Positions 1 through 13,700 are shown, counted from the stretch's first letter. The stretch: 64,000 nt of DNA from Hansfordia pulvinata (GCA_006538405.1 BJKQ01000004.1:1488001-1552000), one strand, 5' to 3'. Notes: generated by a model not told the origin, from the sequence alone. Numbers and translations: made by a program.

Positions 1-2953
1 CGTGGCGCGACGAGAACTTGTCCCCCAGCTCCGGCCGCCGCGTCTGCCGCGTCTGGATCTTGATGAGCTGCGTCTCCTTGTCCGTCTGCGTCGTCATCAC
101 CTTGTCGATGTACGCCGGGTCCGCCAGCTTGTACGACAGCGGCGTCTCGCGGAACTCGTCCGACCGCCGCTCGAACCCGACCGCCGGGCTGATGTCCACC
201 GGCGTCTCCTTCTTCAGCATCACGTCCCCGCTCTTCACCCGGTACCCAACGTCCGCCAGGCCGTCCTGCCCCAGCGCGATGTTCTTGGCCTGCGAGCTGT
301 CCTTGTCGCCGATCCGCTCGCGGCTGCCGTTCGGGTACTTCTGCAGCTCCGTCGTGTACTTCCGGAAGACCTGGCACCGCCCGAAGCCACGGTCGCACGA
401 CGCCTTGTTCAGGACCAGGGCGTCTTCGATATCGTATCCCGAGTACGACATAACCACCACCGTGGCGTTCTGCCCGGCCGGCAGCTTGTCGTAGTTGATG
501 AGCTCAATGGTCTTGCTGATGACCATGGGCCTCTGAGGATACACGAGCGTGTACAGAAGCGTGTCGATGCGGTTGAACTGGTTGTACGCAATGGCTCCGA
601 TGGCTTGCTTGCCCATTGCACACTGGTATGTGTTTCTGGGCGACTGGTTGTGGTGCGGGAAGGGGATGAGACCCGCCACCGCCCCAAGAATCGTGAACGG
701 CTCAATCTCCAGGTGCGTCGTGGCTTTGGTGATGTCCTTCTCGTAGAGGGCGACGAGTGCGTCGTTCTCTTCATTGACATCAAGGTACTCGACGATACCT
801 TGCGTGAGGAAGTCGTCGAAAGATACCTTCTTGGCTTGCAACAGCCTCAGGTGGCTGTCTTTGATCTTGGCGACGCCGTTTTTCACAATGATGTATGGGC
901 GACAGATGCGCCCTTCGTCCGTCGCAAGGTGAACGGCCGACAGCTGGGTGTTGACGTTGATGCTCACGAAAGGCGAGATCCAGCCTCGTCTCCTCATTGT
1001 CCTGAACCTCTGCGCGAATCGCTTGGGGAATCTGGTCAGACCAAAGGGCGTTCCGTTCATGTGGATGATATAGGTGCCCGGGCGGTGCATTTCCGTGCCG
1101 GAGAACGACCGCAGCGGCTGCACGCCGCTGTCTAGGGTGAACACCCATCTCTTCACCGGCTCCTCGTCGTAGTTCGTGGTGATATGTGTCATCAGAGCCA
1201 AGTTCTTGACCAGACCACAAGCTTCACCTTCGGGGGTGTCTGAGGGGCAAAGCATGCCCCACTGCGACGGCTGAAGCGCACGGGGACCACTGACTTTTCG
1301 CGTCTTCTCAAACTGACTGCTAATGCGCGTCATCATTCCGAGGGCGCTGATGTAGCTGAGACGACTGAGAACATGCGTCACGCCTGCTCTCTCCATCTTG
1401 AAACGCTTGACACTCCAGTTGCCGGTCTGAATGGCGCGGTTCATCCCGTCAGTGATGTGTTTGCCCTGGGCTCCGACTTGGATGAGAGGATCCACGGCGA
1501 TGGCCCGGTTCTGTTTCTTGAGATGATTCTCGAACGCGAACTTGAGGTCCACGAGAAATTTCTTGAACAAATCCTCAAACAACAGAGACAGAAGCTGCCC
1601 CGCGAGTTCCAAACGCTTATTTCCCACAAAGTCGCGGTCATCGACCAGCTTGGGATTGTAGTGGGCCATCAGCACCCGGCGAACCATGAGTGCCACGTAG
1701 ACGGCCTTGGGGTAGAAGTCAAGACCCTCGACGGGAATGTGTGCAATGATGATGTTGGCCAGGGCATCGAGACCTTCTTCGACGTTGCTACGGCGTGCCA
1801 TCATAGGGGCTCCAGGTTTACTGGGGCCTCTGCCGCCCATCTTCACGCGGGCGCCGATGTAGTCGAGGGCCTGCTGCTGTGTAGACACGCCTGCCTTGAC
1901 GGCTTCGTCAAAGTTGACAACAAAGTCGTCTTGGAACCGGCCATCAGAACCACAGACGAGGGTGATGATCTCGTAGTCTGACAGGCCGCCAAGGGCTTTC
2001 AGAACGATAATGATGGGGATGGGCTCCGTGACGACGTTGTGCTGAAGGTTGATGCGGTCTTTCTTGAGAAGGACATATGTCTTGGACTTTCTCTCGTGGG
2101 TAGAACTGGTGACCGAGGCGGACACGATGCTGTTCTTCTCATCGGCCTCGACAATGACACGGTTCTTGCTAAGCTGTTCCTGGACCAGAATAACCTTCTC
2201 CGTGCCGTTGATGATGAAGTAGCCGCCCGGGTCCAGGGGGCACTCGTTCATAACGCCCATCTGGGCGTTGTTCGCCTTGTACAAGCGACACTTGTTGCTC
2301 CGCAGCATGACGGGCATGCGCGCGAGCTCGACATTGCGGCGCACAATCTTTTGACGGTCTCGGGTGTAGGCGACATCGACGAGGATCTTGGCGCCGTAGG
2401 TCATGTCGCGCAGGCGACACTCCATTGGAGTGATGTCATTTGTGACGCGCCCCTGGTTGTAGTCGGCGCGGTCGGGCAGGGCGACGCGGATGTCTGTGAA
2501 TTCGATCCAGAAGCTGCTGTCGACGTCGCTCCTGACGATCCGGTTGGCCTTGACGATCTCCTTGATTTCGTGGTCGACAAAGAAGTTGTAGGAGTCGATG
2601 TGCCTGGGGCCAGGTTAGCGGTCGGCTTGCGCTCGAACGTGGACGGGCGGGCCCGCCGGGCGCGGCGCGGCGCGAAGAGCCCGGAGACGGACGGGTGCGC
2701 GGCGCCAGGACTCGGCGAGGGGAGGAACGCACTGCTTTACCAAACCTATGCATTGTTAGATGAGGGCGACGCCAGGAGCCTTGTCGCAGCACGTACCTTT
2801 GACCTTCAAGAAGGCGGGGAGCAGCTGGTTCTTGTCCTCGACCGAGGAGATGGGGTCGGTGAGCTTCTTGCCATTGTAGAAGGGCTCGAGGAGCGCCTCG
2901 AATCCGTCATCGATCATCGGCATCTTGTCGGAGAGTCGCGCGCATACTACCAT
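1..2953 (-). CDS. RPC2: RNA polymerase III second-largest subunit, 3' end outside window
   Basis: This is the second-largest (beta-like) subunit of nuclear RNA polymerase III, which makes tRNA and 5S rRNA and contributes to the active site. About 924 N-terminal residues are present; the family is usually somewhat over 1,100, so the C-terminal zinc-binding end lies off the left edge. Exons are 2797-2953, 2733-2745 (13 nt) and 1-2603. Read through the splices, the N-terminus gives LLPAFLKVKGLVKQHIDS, a Pol III hallmark. Later blocks include ECRLRDMTYGAK, TPEGEACGLVKNLALMTH and, at the window edge, QTRRPELGDKFSSRH. The Pol III assignment rather than Pol I or II rests on these blocks. The ATG at 2953 opens the frame; an in-frame ATG at 2923 (MPMIDDGFEALL) is an equally good start. 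Two GATAAG sites lie 127-142 bp upstream. Confidence 0.93.
2733..2745 (-). other. RPC2: 13-nt microexon of RPC2
   Basis: The acceptor CATAG precedes 13 nt that encode the middle of G-L-V-K-Q, followed at once by the donor GTGCG. Joining phase-1 exon 1 (ending AAAG) and phase-2 microexon (ending AAAGCA) to exon 3 (starting GCACATCGAC) restores the conserved KVKGLVKQHIDS block. Flanking introns are 2746-2796 (51 nt) and 2604-2732 (129 nt). Confidence 0.88.
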
Positions 2954-5900
2954 AGTGCGGCGGCGAGTGGGACGTCGCGGGACGGAGGCGGCGATGGGCA
3001 GGCGCGTGGATGGAGCTTGATGCCCCGACGTCAGGTCGGTGGTGGTGGTGGATGAGTCCCCCACCAAAGAAAAAATCACGATAAGCGGTGATAAGGCGGG
3101 AGGGCAACAGCCTGATGCGCGGGAAGGTGCTGCCCCACTTCCAGCCTTCCGCAGGTGCGCCCCGGAGGAGCTCAGAAAAAGTTAGGTACCGAGGTATCCT
3201 GACCTCCACTACCTAACAGTTGGAACCTCCAGGTCACACAGCCAAAACACAAACACATGCAGCATGTATCTTATGACCTAACCTCCACGTACATGTACAG
3301 AAAGCCACAACACAGGAGCAAATCCATTGAAGCCCTCGCATCACTTCGAACCGGACTTCCTTGTAGCTTTCAGCAGACCATTGTCATATGGCAGCAGATA
3401 CCATCTACCCTGGGGCTACAATCAGTTTACATTTCGATTGAGGACAGAGCATGGGCTCACAACGATGCCACAGCCAGATGGAAATCAGATCAATTCCACC
3501 TGTTGCAATTCCACCGAGCGATGATGCACTTCATGGTTGCGGCCTGGGTGGGGTTTCTTCCTCTTTCCATCAATACCGATATATCTACCTTATATACCGG
3601 ACAACGGGGCTTCTCATATGAGGCCAGTTTGGCAGTTGCTTCATTACCCAGTACCTCGGGAGGTGAGAATACGAACAAGATAAGGCCGCGACGACACATG
3701 ATGCGCACAAATGGAGCAGCCTGGTAGATTGATGCTGTTGGAAGCCTACAACGGCCGTCTTAATTCAGGTGTTCCGGAACACCGCGTGTGGACTCAAGAC
3801 CCAAGAGACTGCTGTTTTGGGAGTGCGCCCCATGCAGGAGAAAGAGTTCGTGTAGGTAGTAAATCGACATGCTTTGTGCGACTCTCGGCCATCGTGCTAA
3901 GCGTGTGTCTCACTGGCCAGAGAAAACCACCGCCACCTGCGAGATCAAGTTGCAAATTTCGAAGCTCAAGTAAGGGCTCTCGGCACGCCCAGGTCGCCCC
4001 TCGAAGCCGGTCTTGAGGCCTGGGCCTTGAGGGGCTCGTTTCGCGCCGGGTGGGAAGAGGGGCTCGGATGATAACCCCTCGCCTTGGCCCCTCCATGGCC
4101 TCCATAGCTCTCTCCATGCCCCTCCTCCCACGACTTTTTTTTCCTGTGTCCCTCGGCCCTGCAGCATGCATCGCGCAGGCTGCAGGATGAAGCTGGCCCA
4201 GGGGGGAGCGCATGTCGTGTGCGCTGGCAGGTCATCTTGGCAACCCAGGGAGCGTCCAAGTACCTGAAATGTCCTCATGCTTATTGGGTAACGTAACGGA
4301 GTGCGTTAGATGGATAGACTTGTGCGAGTATGTAGTCAAACGGAGTCCTCCATTATTACCCATGAGATGGATCGCTGTCTCGGGCCGTCATCCAGATGGA
4401 TTCGGTAGGGTCTTGTAACGAGGGCAGAGGCCCCACTGCCCTCTTCACCAGAAGACGAAGCGCAAGCTCTCGGTGCCTCTTCATGCACACATTCGTCATA
4501 TTGCCCCAGTCGTCTGTTGAGCTGAATGAGGGGTCGCCGGGAGGGGCACTTTAGCCACCGTCAAGAGAACCGCCAGCTGTGGATGGAAGAGAAAAACGGT
4601 GAAAGGTGGCAGGCTCAACCAATGGTAGCCACGGTCGCTGACGAGACACTGGATCAGTCCCGGTGCCAGGCGAGGCGTTTCATCGCTCCTGTTCACCACA
4701 CAAATAATCTGTGCAATGGTCGCCGAGCGAGTGTGCAAGTAATGTGTGCCTGCACACCAGAGTCACCGGCCACAACTCAAGACAGCTCCCGGGCTGTAGT
4801 CGTGTGGCGCGGCCAGCGTCTCGGCACATTTTGGGATGGTGGCAGACAGGCCCCGCGTCGTTTAAGCTCGCAGCTTTCATCCCATGTGTCTGCGCGTACG
4901 AGCATGCCCTTGTTAACGTACTCTGACAGGGGGTCACAGGCACGATGGTGTACGAGTAGAGCGCCAGAAGATTCGAGTCCCGCCTCGGTATCTTGGCGAC
5001 GGCTAGGTAGAAGGGAGGAGAGGGTTGTACTCGTGGAACTCGTGGCACTCAACAAACCCTCGCGCTTGGGCGGCGTTCCGCCCAAGCCCACAGCGCTCGC
5101 CTCTGCCCTCGTTGGCGTTGGAGGTGGCGATGCTTGACGGCCCAAAGCCAGCCTCACCCATCGCGAGTCTGCGTTGCGACTGGCCGGGGGACGCCTGAGG
5201 ACGTGCGTGCAGAGGCGTCAGTGGCCCACTGGCAGCGACTGTGGGGGCGCCGGCCGAAGTCGTTGAGGGAGGGAATTCTGGAGACGCCTGTCGATCTCTG
5301 CCAACGTTGCACTCACCGACTTTTTGTACGGCTTTCTCGGCTGCGCGTCACGCCGCACTCGCCAGACGTCCCGGGGCCTTCCCCGGCTCCAGCGACGAGT
5401 AGAGCTGGACTTATTAAGCAGTACTCGTATGAGAACCGTACTTGTACTCGTAGATGAAAAAGCGGCAGAACTGGTGTTGCCTTGGTTTCATACCTACTCA
5501 CTAATAGCAGGGGGATGGGCTGTCTTGATTGCATACGGAGAGGGCGACAATCGTACGCCACGCACCAGATGTGAAAGCCCCTATTTCGATCGTGCCCTGC
5601 CAGACCTCAAAATCCGTGATCGGAGCCGCCGCCGAACGGCGTCGCGCACCCAACAAGGAAGGATGGGCACTGACCCCGGCCGGAAAGTTCAGTCTGCGGG
5701 AGCCACATACATCCTTGATCAGGGAGGGGTCTGAAAAAAGGGCTGCTTGTTGCTGGGGCGCTTGCTAGCACAGCACGACAATCTCACATTTGGCTCTGCC
5801 ACCCACCCATCTCTACTTCAGGAGAAGGGGGACGATATCCGGTATCTCCTCCATGGTGGCCGGGATGAAAGGGCATACGAGTAGACAACGTCGTGCCAGC

Positions 5901-8900
5901 AGGCAACAATAACCAATAACCCAGCTTGAAGATCTGCCGCCTGTCTTGTCTCCCAACGCGTCCCCAGAGACCAGAGACGAGAGACCAGAGTTCCCCCACC
6001 TCACTTTGCTTTTGGCGCTAATAAACGCTCCGTGAAAATGAGGGGGGGTCCTGTCGCGTCCTCGTGGTTTTGCGCCATCCCCCTCGCGCCCGTGCGTCGC
6101 GCCAGCGGGGTAAGCACTACGAGTACTCGCCCGGGAGTTCTCGTACACGGCGAACTCGTGGAAAGGAGGGCACCGCTTTATTTACATTCCTGTTGAGGGG
6201 CAGCTGATGAGCAGTCTGTCCCAGAGCCTGGAGGATGTCTCAGGCGAGATCATATCCGAGTCGCAAATACGAAGAGACTGCGCAGAGCCTCAGCCGGAAA
6301 GTTGCTCGGATCATCTGTCTACGAGTACTTGTGACAGTCTCCAAGAAGCAGTGATACCTAATCTTCGACTATGGTCCCTCATGTACGTACAACTCCCTGA
6401 TATTCGCAAGGGATATACGTGCAAGTACTCGTACCGATTCGCCGAGTCGTCTACCCCCAATTGGGGCTGAATCGGACTACCTCGCCTCATTCTGTGTGAT
6501 GTTGCTACATGTGCTCATAATATTGGTGGCTTCTGGTGCTCGGAGAGCCGCGTCACTGTTGCCACGGCCCTCTCACCGCTCTTCAATCCATCGAATGGTA
6601 GTGAGCTGGGAAACCGTAACGAGGCTCTTGTGCTTGGGTCTCCGTAATTCTCAAAGGGACAGAAGACTGTGATCAAACACCAAGGTGGACTCGAGCCCTA
6701 ATCCCCTACATCCAGTGCTGACGAGGGCCCTAGCAGCTCCGTGGTTAAGTGGGGGGCAGCATCCGTCGCGATCCCTATACGAGTACGGCTACTTGTGTGT
6801 ACGCGTACGTACGGAGACGTCGCTGTTGCGAGATCGCAGCCAAAATTTCCGGCAATCGTTGAGAAATTAATGGGCCCTAGTTAAGATTGTTTTATTATTG
6901 TGCTTGTTTGTATCATGCTGCAATCAAGAGCAGATCTCGGCTCTTTTGCCATAACCCCCTGAGGTGCCCACGCCTTCTGGTCGTTCGTTCGCCTGCCATT
7001 ATATGTATCTAGCCAACTGTGGTTACATGTATGGTTGGCAGCCGGTAGCGAGTTCAGTTTGGGGCGTAACGACCGCAGCCCTCAGAAACCAGTAAGCCGG
7101 ACCTCCCACAAGCTGCCGCGAGACAACCAGCTCGTATGAAGCCTTACCAGCCCTGCCACGTTTACGGTGTTTCTGATGAGCCACGTCGCCGGTCTCCGTA
7201 CAGTGAGATTTGTTTTGAATGGCGCATTGCGAGACAGAAGCGGAGGGGAAGAGGAAGAGAGCACAGCTTGAGCTGGCTCGAGTGCCTCTTTCTGCGAGCA
7301 AAGCGCGATCTGCGCAATTCGTACAGATAATCAGCAACCGGTGTTAGCTCGTGAGAAGCCCTTTTGTCCCCAGTACCAGTGACAGTCTGCAGACTTTGAT
7401 GATGGAGGGGACGCCTCTTATTATTAGCTGGGACAAGTACGCGTAGACGATGGCCCAGGTCACCGTTTCTGGGCAAAGGCACGGACAACACGCACGAAAG
7501 CGCCCGCCGTTGTCCGTGCTTCCCATGTGTGCTAGCCACGCTAGCCTCTGTCTCTTGTCCCGTGTAAGTGAGGTGGTGAGTCAAGGGACCCGGAGTCCAT
7601 GAGCGAGGATCACGCCTTGGGCCGTGCTGACAATCTCTCAACGTTTACGTTTGCTAGTGGTCCAGCAGACAGGCCCACTCGTGTACTCGTAGCGTGATCG
7701 AATCTCGCGCCAGCCGTGGCCTCTGGATACTCCGTAGCCGCCGAGGTGCGGTCGCCAGGGCCTCCCACCTCGCTCGTCGTGACCACGGGTCCAGAACAAC
7801 GCCGGGTTGTCTGGCTTTGCTGCCATGCACTCCAATATCCCCGGTCATAAGAGTACTCGTATGGAAGTCGATGGCCGATTTCGTGAGCCGGCCACCCGCC
7901 CAGTCGGAGGTGGCCAACTACTGGCGCCAGGGCGCACTCATGCTCGCAGATGGAGCGTCGTGTTGTGCGGCTGGGGAACTGGGCGTGTCGCCGAGGTGGG
8001 TGAACACGGCGTCTGGGATAGGCGCCTACTTGGCTGAGACGAGCCTCGTGAGAGGCTGCGCACCGCGCGTAACGAGCGTCCGCGCACGATCTCAGCCCCG
8101 TTCGGCTCTGGTTTGCTTGTGTGTGGGCTTGTAGTATGGAGCAGGCGTGGTCTCTTCTCCGCGGCTGCGAGCATCGTCGGTCGTCAAAAGAGGCCATCGG
8201 GGACCGGGACGTTGTTGTTTCTGCTGTACGAGACGGAACAGATACTGGACGGACTGTCGCCACAGAGACGGGCAAGCGGGAACGACAGCTGGAGAGGTGG
8301 TGAGTGGCAACGGCGACGATGACGGCCAGGGGTGGATCAGCAGTGACTTGGGTACCTGGAGCGACGTTGGCAGCTGGGTCCATGCTTCCATACATGTACC
8401 TTCCGGAGTACATGCCCGTACTTTGGCGAGGGGCAGTGTTGGGCCCAGGCGTGTGTGTCGGATGCCTCAAGAACCAAAGTGCCTCTCGTGCCCGTTTTGC
8501 AGCCTGCGGGCTGGGACATGGGCCAGTTGTACCTGCATCACCGGGTGCTTCTCTGGTCTTCCCTGGCTGCGACTGGACGGAGGGAATTGATGCTGCAATG
8601 TCACTCTGAGGACGTGGAAGTGGAGGCGACAGGTGCGGGCTGGCGTGACGACACGGCCAGGAACCCGGCGGCAACTGGGGCCAGATTCAGTCTAGTTAGT
8701 AACCGTAATGCAAAAAACGGCGACTGGGACCTACGAATACATCTTCGGAACTCTGCCACTTGCAACGTTGAACCGACGTAGGTAGGTCAAATTTGCATCA
8801 AATTCGTCTGTACTGTTCGGAACTCGTCAGCCGGTGCGTGATGGAGGCCGTTCACATAACTTCAACGCTGTGATAAGACTCAGCTGCCAGAATCGTCACC

Positions 8901-10735
8901 TGGGACTGCTAAATTGCGTGATTACATACGTACAGCCTACCTGCCCGTACCTACATGAAGGCAAGCAAAAGAGTAAGCCTAAATTGCAGCGGCGATGACC
9001 TCCGGGGGGCTTCCATCCACCTTGGACTTTGGAGTACCGGGGTACCTATACTCGTAGTCTTCATCCGCAGCCGGAGTCCCGTCTGGACTGGAGACAACCT
9101 TAGGGTGACCAGGGTCCAGCCCGGCTTCCAATCGCCAGGCCGCCCGCTTTTAAGGGAGGGCTGATGCTGGCTTCGGATCCAGGGCTGCCTTGGGTACGGA
9201 TACACATTCGTGCCTCCTATCAGGATCTGGGTAAGGGTACATGTAGATACAAGGGCTTTTCGGCCGTCGGAGCACTGAGATCGCCCACCTGCGATGGCCA
9301 AACGGCTGAGCCTGGTATGGAGTCCGATTTGTTGCCGCCCAGACAAGGTAGATCTGGGTACCTCCGTCCTTTGCGCAGGCCGATCAGTGCCTCCGGGATA
9401 CCTTTACCTGACGGCCTTCCTGGCTTGGCCCCGTTCATGGCCACCCCCCATCTCCGACTGTTAGTCTACATGTAGGTACATCCATGGAGGCAACGGTGGA
9501 AGGCAGCCCTGGAGCCAGACACCCGCCCAACGGTCAGCACCAGCGAAAGCTCTCCGTATCCAAAGAAGGTGCGCGGTACTTCGCAGCTACCTCTCCGGTT
9601 TTGCAGGGCTCGTGCCTGGAGAGTTTCCGCATGTCCCAACCAGCAGCCAGCCTGTGGCTTCGTGCTCGTCCGTCCGAGAAGCGGTCCTGGCTTGATTTGC
9701 TCTCTGCCACCTCGATCTTTTAGCTGCCTCCCCCTTTGCGCACACAACTCCACTCCTTTGATTTTGCGTTTTGCAAAAACATTCTTCTCTTTGCTGCCGC
9801 CCCCGGCTTTCAGGATCGAGCGTTTGTGTTTCGTGTCAAGTTATTTGTTCTTCTCTAAGGTGAGTCGAAAGCGCAAGAAGCGGGCGCTCCCCTCTTCGCC
9901 CGCCTCCTTGTCTGGTCTGTCCGCCTACCTGCTGCCTTGCCCGTTGCCTCTCGTCCAGCTTCCCGCCGATGCCCCTCTTGTTTTTGCTTGCCGCATGCGC
10001 ACACCCAAGGCTGCCCCCCGTTCCCTCCATATGTCCCATCTGCGTCGTCACTCGGCAATGCCCCGCCACGCAACTGCCTGCGCGTCGGCCACCAGGTCCA
10101 ATCAGCCCACGGTGTGCTCTCGTCGATATCGTTGCCCCCCGCCGCGATTAGCAAATCTGCCTACCTATCCCATGGCCCAGTGGTACATCCCCCAAGAAAC
10201 CTTCCCTTGGGTTCTCTGATGCACGTTGACGGAGGTACCATGTGCGTCCAAAGTCTGTACGCCTTGGTAGCCGCAAGGGGAGGGGGGGAGAGGAGCGGGA
10301 ATTAAGGATTTAGCCAAAACTCGCGCCTCACGCCCACCCCTTCTCCCGCCCCAATGGCCTCTGTGTCCATCCCTACGAGACACAAGACAGATCGGCTCGG
10401 ATTCGATATGGTGGGGCACGATACGCGAGTTCGCCGGCCTCACAGCACCAAGTCTCGTCCCCAAAATGGGGGGGTCCGCCAGCCTCACAGCAACGAAAAT
10501 CGCCCGCCAGATGGGGGCATCTCCCGTCCGGCTGGCGCTGCGACAAGTCAAGCTCCCCTTCGCGTCGGTTTCCATACTTCATCTGCGGCCCTGTCGGCTT
10601 TCGCCCGTCTCTCGCACCTCCAGTCTCTCAAGCTAACCATTCCCAGTGTAAATAGACCGAGCGAGCGAGCGCCGATTCGCCTTGTACGACAAGAATTGTA
10701 CGATTCCAGAGGAAGAGGAAGAAGGAAAAGGAAAA
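2954..10735. other. 7.8-kb interval without a recognisable gene
   Basis: Between the divergent RPC2 and PUF4 genes no reading frame resembles a known protein. The longest open frames (for example 7610-8674 minus and 4526-5137 plus) are low-complexity, lack domains and overlap others of the same quality. The stretch carries eleven copies of TACTCGTA/TACGAGTA and five of TACATGTA. Its right part (9700-10735) is pyrimidine-rich and may be the promoter and long 5' leader of PUF4. It is not AT-rich, so it does not look like a RIP-mutated transposon. A long non-coding RNA cannot be excluded from sequence alone. Confidence 0.6.
3080..3095 (+). promoter_or_regulatory. Paired GATAAG sites upstream of RPC2
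   Basis: GATAAG occurs at 3080-3085 and 3090-3095, about 130 bp upstream of the RPC2 start. The spacing of 10 bp puts both on the same helix face. This is the core recognised by fungal GATA factors; function here is inferred. Confidence 0.35.
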
Positions 10736-13700
10736 ATGGACGATTATCGCTTTCGGTCCCAACAGTCTCCGCTCGAGGACGCGCCTATGAACACCCTCAT
10801 CTCACCACCGAGAAACGGCACAGGCCGGGTCCCGCAAGCCGCTCCCGCTCAGGATTCCCGATCGACCTTGCCGCGCCGCTTTACCACCGACTCGGGGCGT
10901 GTACCAACACTGTCGTCCCTCCAATCGCGCTACCCCGAACCCCCACCAAATATCCAACTGCGGTGAGTCTTCGCCCTGCGGTTTTCCCTGTATTCCTGGT
11001 TCCGGAAAGTCAGCTGGCTGCGGCTCGTCATGGCGAAAGCCATGGTCGCAGTCTGGTCTGGTGCGCATGGGTTCTGAGCGCGCGCGCGCGCGCGCTCGTC
11101 CATGTCTTCTGGCCCTTCCGGCGCGTTCTTGCGCGCCCACGTGCTGTCCTCGATTCGTAGTCCCGCGATTTGCTAAACATTGCTTTCTGTTCTTTAGGCC
11201 CAGTATAAAGCTCAACTGGTTCGTTGCCATCATGAATCGGAGGCCAGGATATTGCTGACCTCGGTATAGCTCGAAAGGAAGAAGCAAGAGTACGAGAGGC
11301 TGCGAGAGCAAAAGCGATTGTTTGAGTATGAAATGCGCCAGCTCGACGAGAAACAGCTTCGAGATGAACAGGACATTGCCGCGATGCAGGAGGATCTAGG
11401 ACGCGCGCCACACACATTGGGTCTCACAGGCCACCAATCCGAACCGACGACTCCCCCCGAGTACCGAAACTCCAACTCTGGCTTCCCGACCATGTTCTCC
11501 CGACCCAACCGCTACTCGGCCTCCAACCTCGTTTCTCCTCCAGGAATCTACAATCGCCCTGGGAGGTCTGGGTCGCAGTTGACATCCCCGCCCTCAGGCA
11601 TGGCCAGCAACCACTTCAGCTTCGAGGAGCACCATCTGCCTTCACGGTCTGTTCCGGCCTCTCGAAGGAACAGTGACGAGGATGACAAGGAGGTTGCTCT
11701 GCGCCAGGATCCGACAAGCCATCGGTCTACGAACGCGTAAGTAGCGACAGCGAGCCGCTCATTTTCATTTTGCTCCGGAAGGCCATAGCCAGGCTGCCAA
11801 TAGGTTACTGTCCTCCCACATGAGCTTTGGTGTTGTCTTCCCAGCTCTGGGCTCACAAGTTCACGGGTGCGGGCTTGTAAGCAGGCTACCTGCATATTTT
11901 ATGAGTTTTCGGGCTCAGCTCTCATGAACACCAATACTGACACCCCCACAGCCTGAACAGATACTCCATGCCAGTCACTCGCCGTGAGCCAGGCTATGAC
12001 AATGGTGAACATAGTGACCCTTCAAACATAACCGGGTTTCTCTTTGATGACCTTGATGGCTCTGCTGGGTTGTCGGCCTTGAACACAGGCGCTGAAGAAG
12101 GATTTCCTCAACTATATGCACAGAAGGGCAACCCTAATGTGGTAAGCTATACTTTGCTTCCAGTTGCCCCTTTGAATTCTGCTCCCACAAACTAGTGCTG
12201 TGTCGTTTGGGTCGAAGTCGGCCTCGAGCAGCCTCAGTCAAAATCTGCTCTGGCATCAACTCCTTCAGCATTCAATGCCGGCGCATTGGCCCTGGCCTCT
12301 GAGTGTTCTGCCATTCTCCCACCTCCCCCCGCCCTCCATCTCGTCTCTCGCCTTTACCTTGCACCAACAAATCCGGCTTTCCTCCTTGCCCTATCACCAC
12401 ACCATTCCCCCATCAAGTTCTCAAAACATCAGCCCGTCAGCCCAATATTGGTGAGCTGCGTTTGCACCCAAGTGGTGCGCTCGATTCGTCCTTCACCCTT
12501 GCTGCGCTCTCATCGGCCTGCATGCGTTCTGCAACTCCCCATCTACCAGCACACATCTGTTTGCCCGTCCGTTCCCTCGGCTTTGCTCTGCCTTTTCTCG
12601 GCAACCCTTCGACACCCTTCTAATACTTGCCAGCTCTCCGCCTCCTCCGCCGCAGTCGATTTGGCTTCTCAGCCCCTCAGTGCTCGGGAAGAATCATCGC
12701 GCAGTGGCTGGGGTAACATCTCCCACCATCGTCGTCAGCAAGCCAGCATGAACAGCCTGCCTCTGCAGATGGGCACCACGGGCTCTCTGAGCTCTAGCCA
12801 CCCTGTGTCCCCCGACAATAGTGGCGCCGGATCTCGTGCCTTCCGCCACTCTTTGGACCTGAAGAACTTTCAGCGCGAACCCACGGCCGAATCACCTGCC
12901 AGCAACATGGCGCCTGCGGCATCCCAGGTTCCTGCTACTCCGCCCAAGTTGCAGACGTCGTTCTCATCCAACGATGTGCCGACTGTCAAGAGCGCCAGTG
13001 GTGCTTCTGTATCTGCTTCGGGAAACGCCAATGCCCACGCCCAGCAGCATTTCCACAACCACAATGCCAGCATCGGCCGCTTTCCACCTGGCGCGATGAA
13101 GCGCCACAGCCGCGAGCTTTCAGGTGACTCTCAGATCCACGCCACGCAGCCAGGCGGCTATCCCTCTATCCAATCCCAGCTGCACGCCAACGCTCCGTCT
13201 TTCGCCGCGACTCAGGCTGGCTCGCAAGCACCTGCGGCAACCGCCGCGACCAATGCGCTCGCATCTTCCATTGCCTCGTTCTCGCCTTACTACGCTGGCA
13301 ACTTCACCCCGCAGGCTCCCAACGCAAACTACAATATGAACATGCTTACCATGAGCATGCAGAACATGGGCCTCGCCGGACAGCCCATGGGACTAAATGC
13401 GTACGCTCAGCCTCAGGCCTACAACGGCTTCGCCCCAGTGTATCCACAAAGTGCCGTGGTGCCGCGCGACTCTCAGCAGAGGGTCATCCAGCAGCGTCGC
13501 GCTCAGGACAGTGAAGGTAGGTTCTTGAGCCCCGAAAAGTCGTTTCCTTGCCCATGCTGACTGGTCATCCGCGCGTAGCCATGAGCCGCTTCAACAACAC
13601 GACTCTCGAGCAGTGCCAGGGTACCATCTACGATCTTTGCAAAGACCAGCATGGCTGCCGCTATCTCCAAAAGCAGTTGGAGAACAGGAATCCTGAGCAG

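Noticed and set aside
2..1135. Plus-strand open frame of 377 codons at the left edge
   Set aside because: Antisense of RPC2; the minus strand carries the Pol III subunit motifs.
7610..8674. Minus-strand open frame of 354 codons in the gene-free interval
   Set aside because: Composition is Ser/Pro/Arg-rich without domains, other frames are equally open nearby, and no splice structure or conserved motif supports it.
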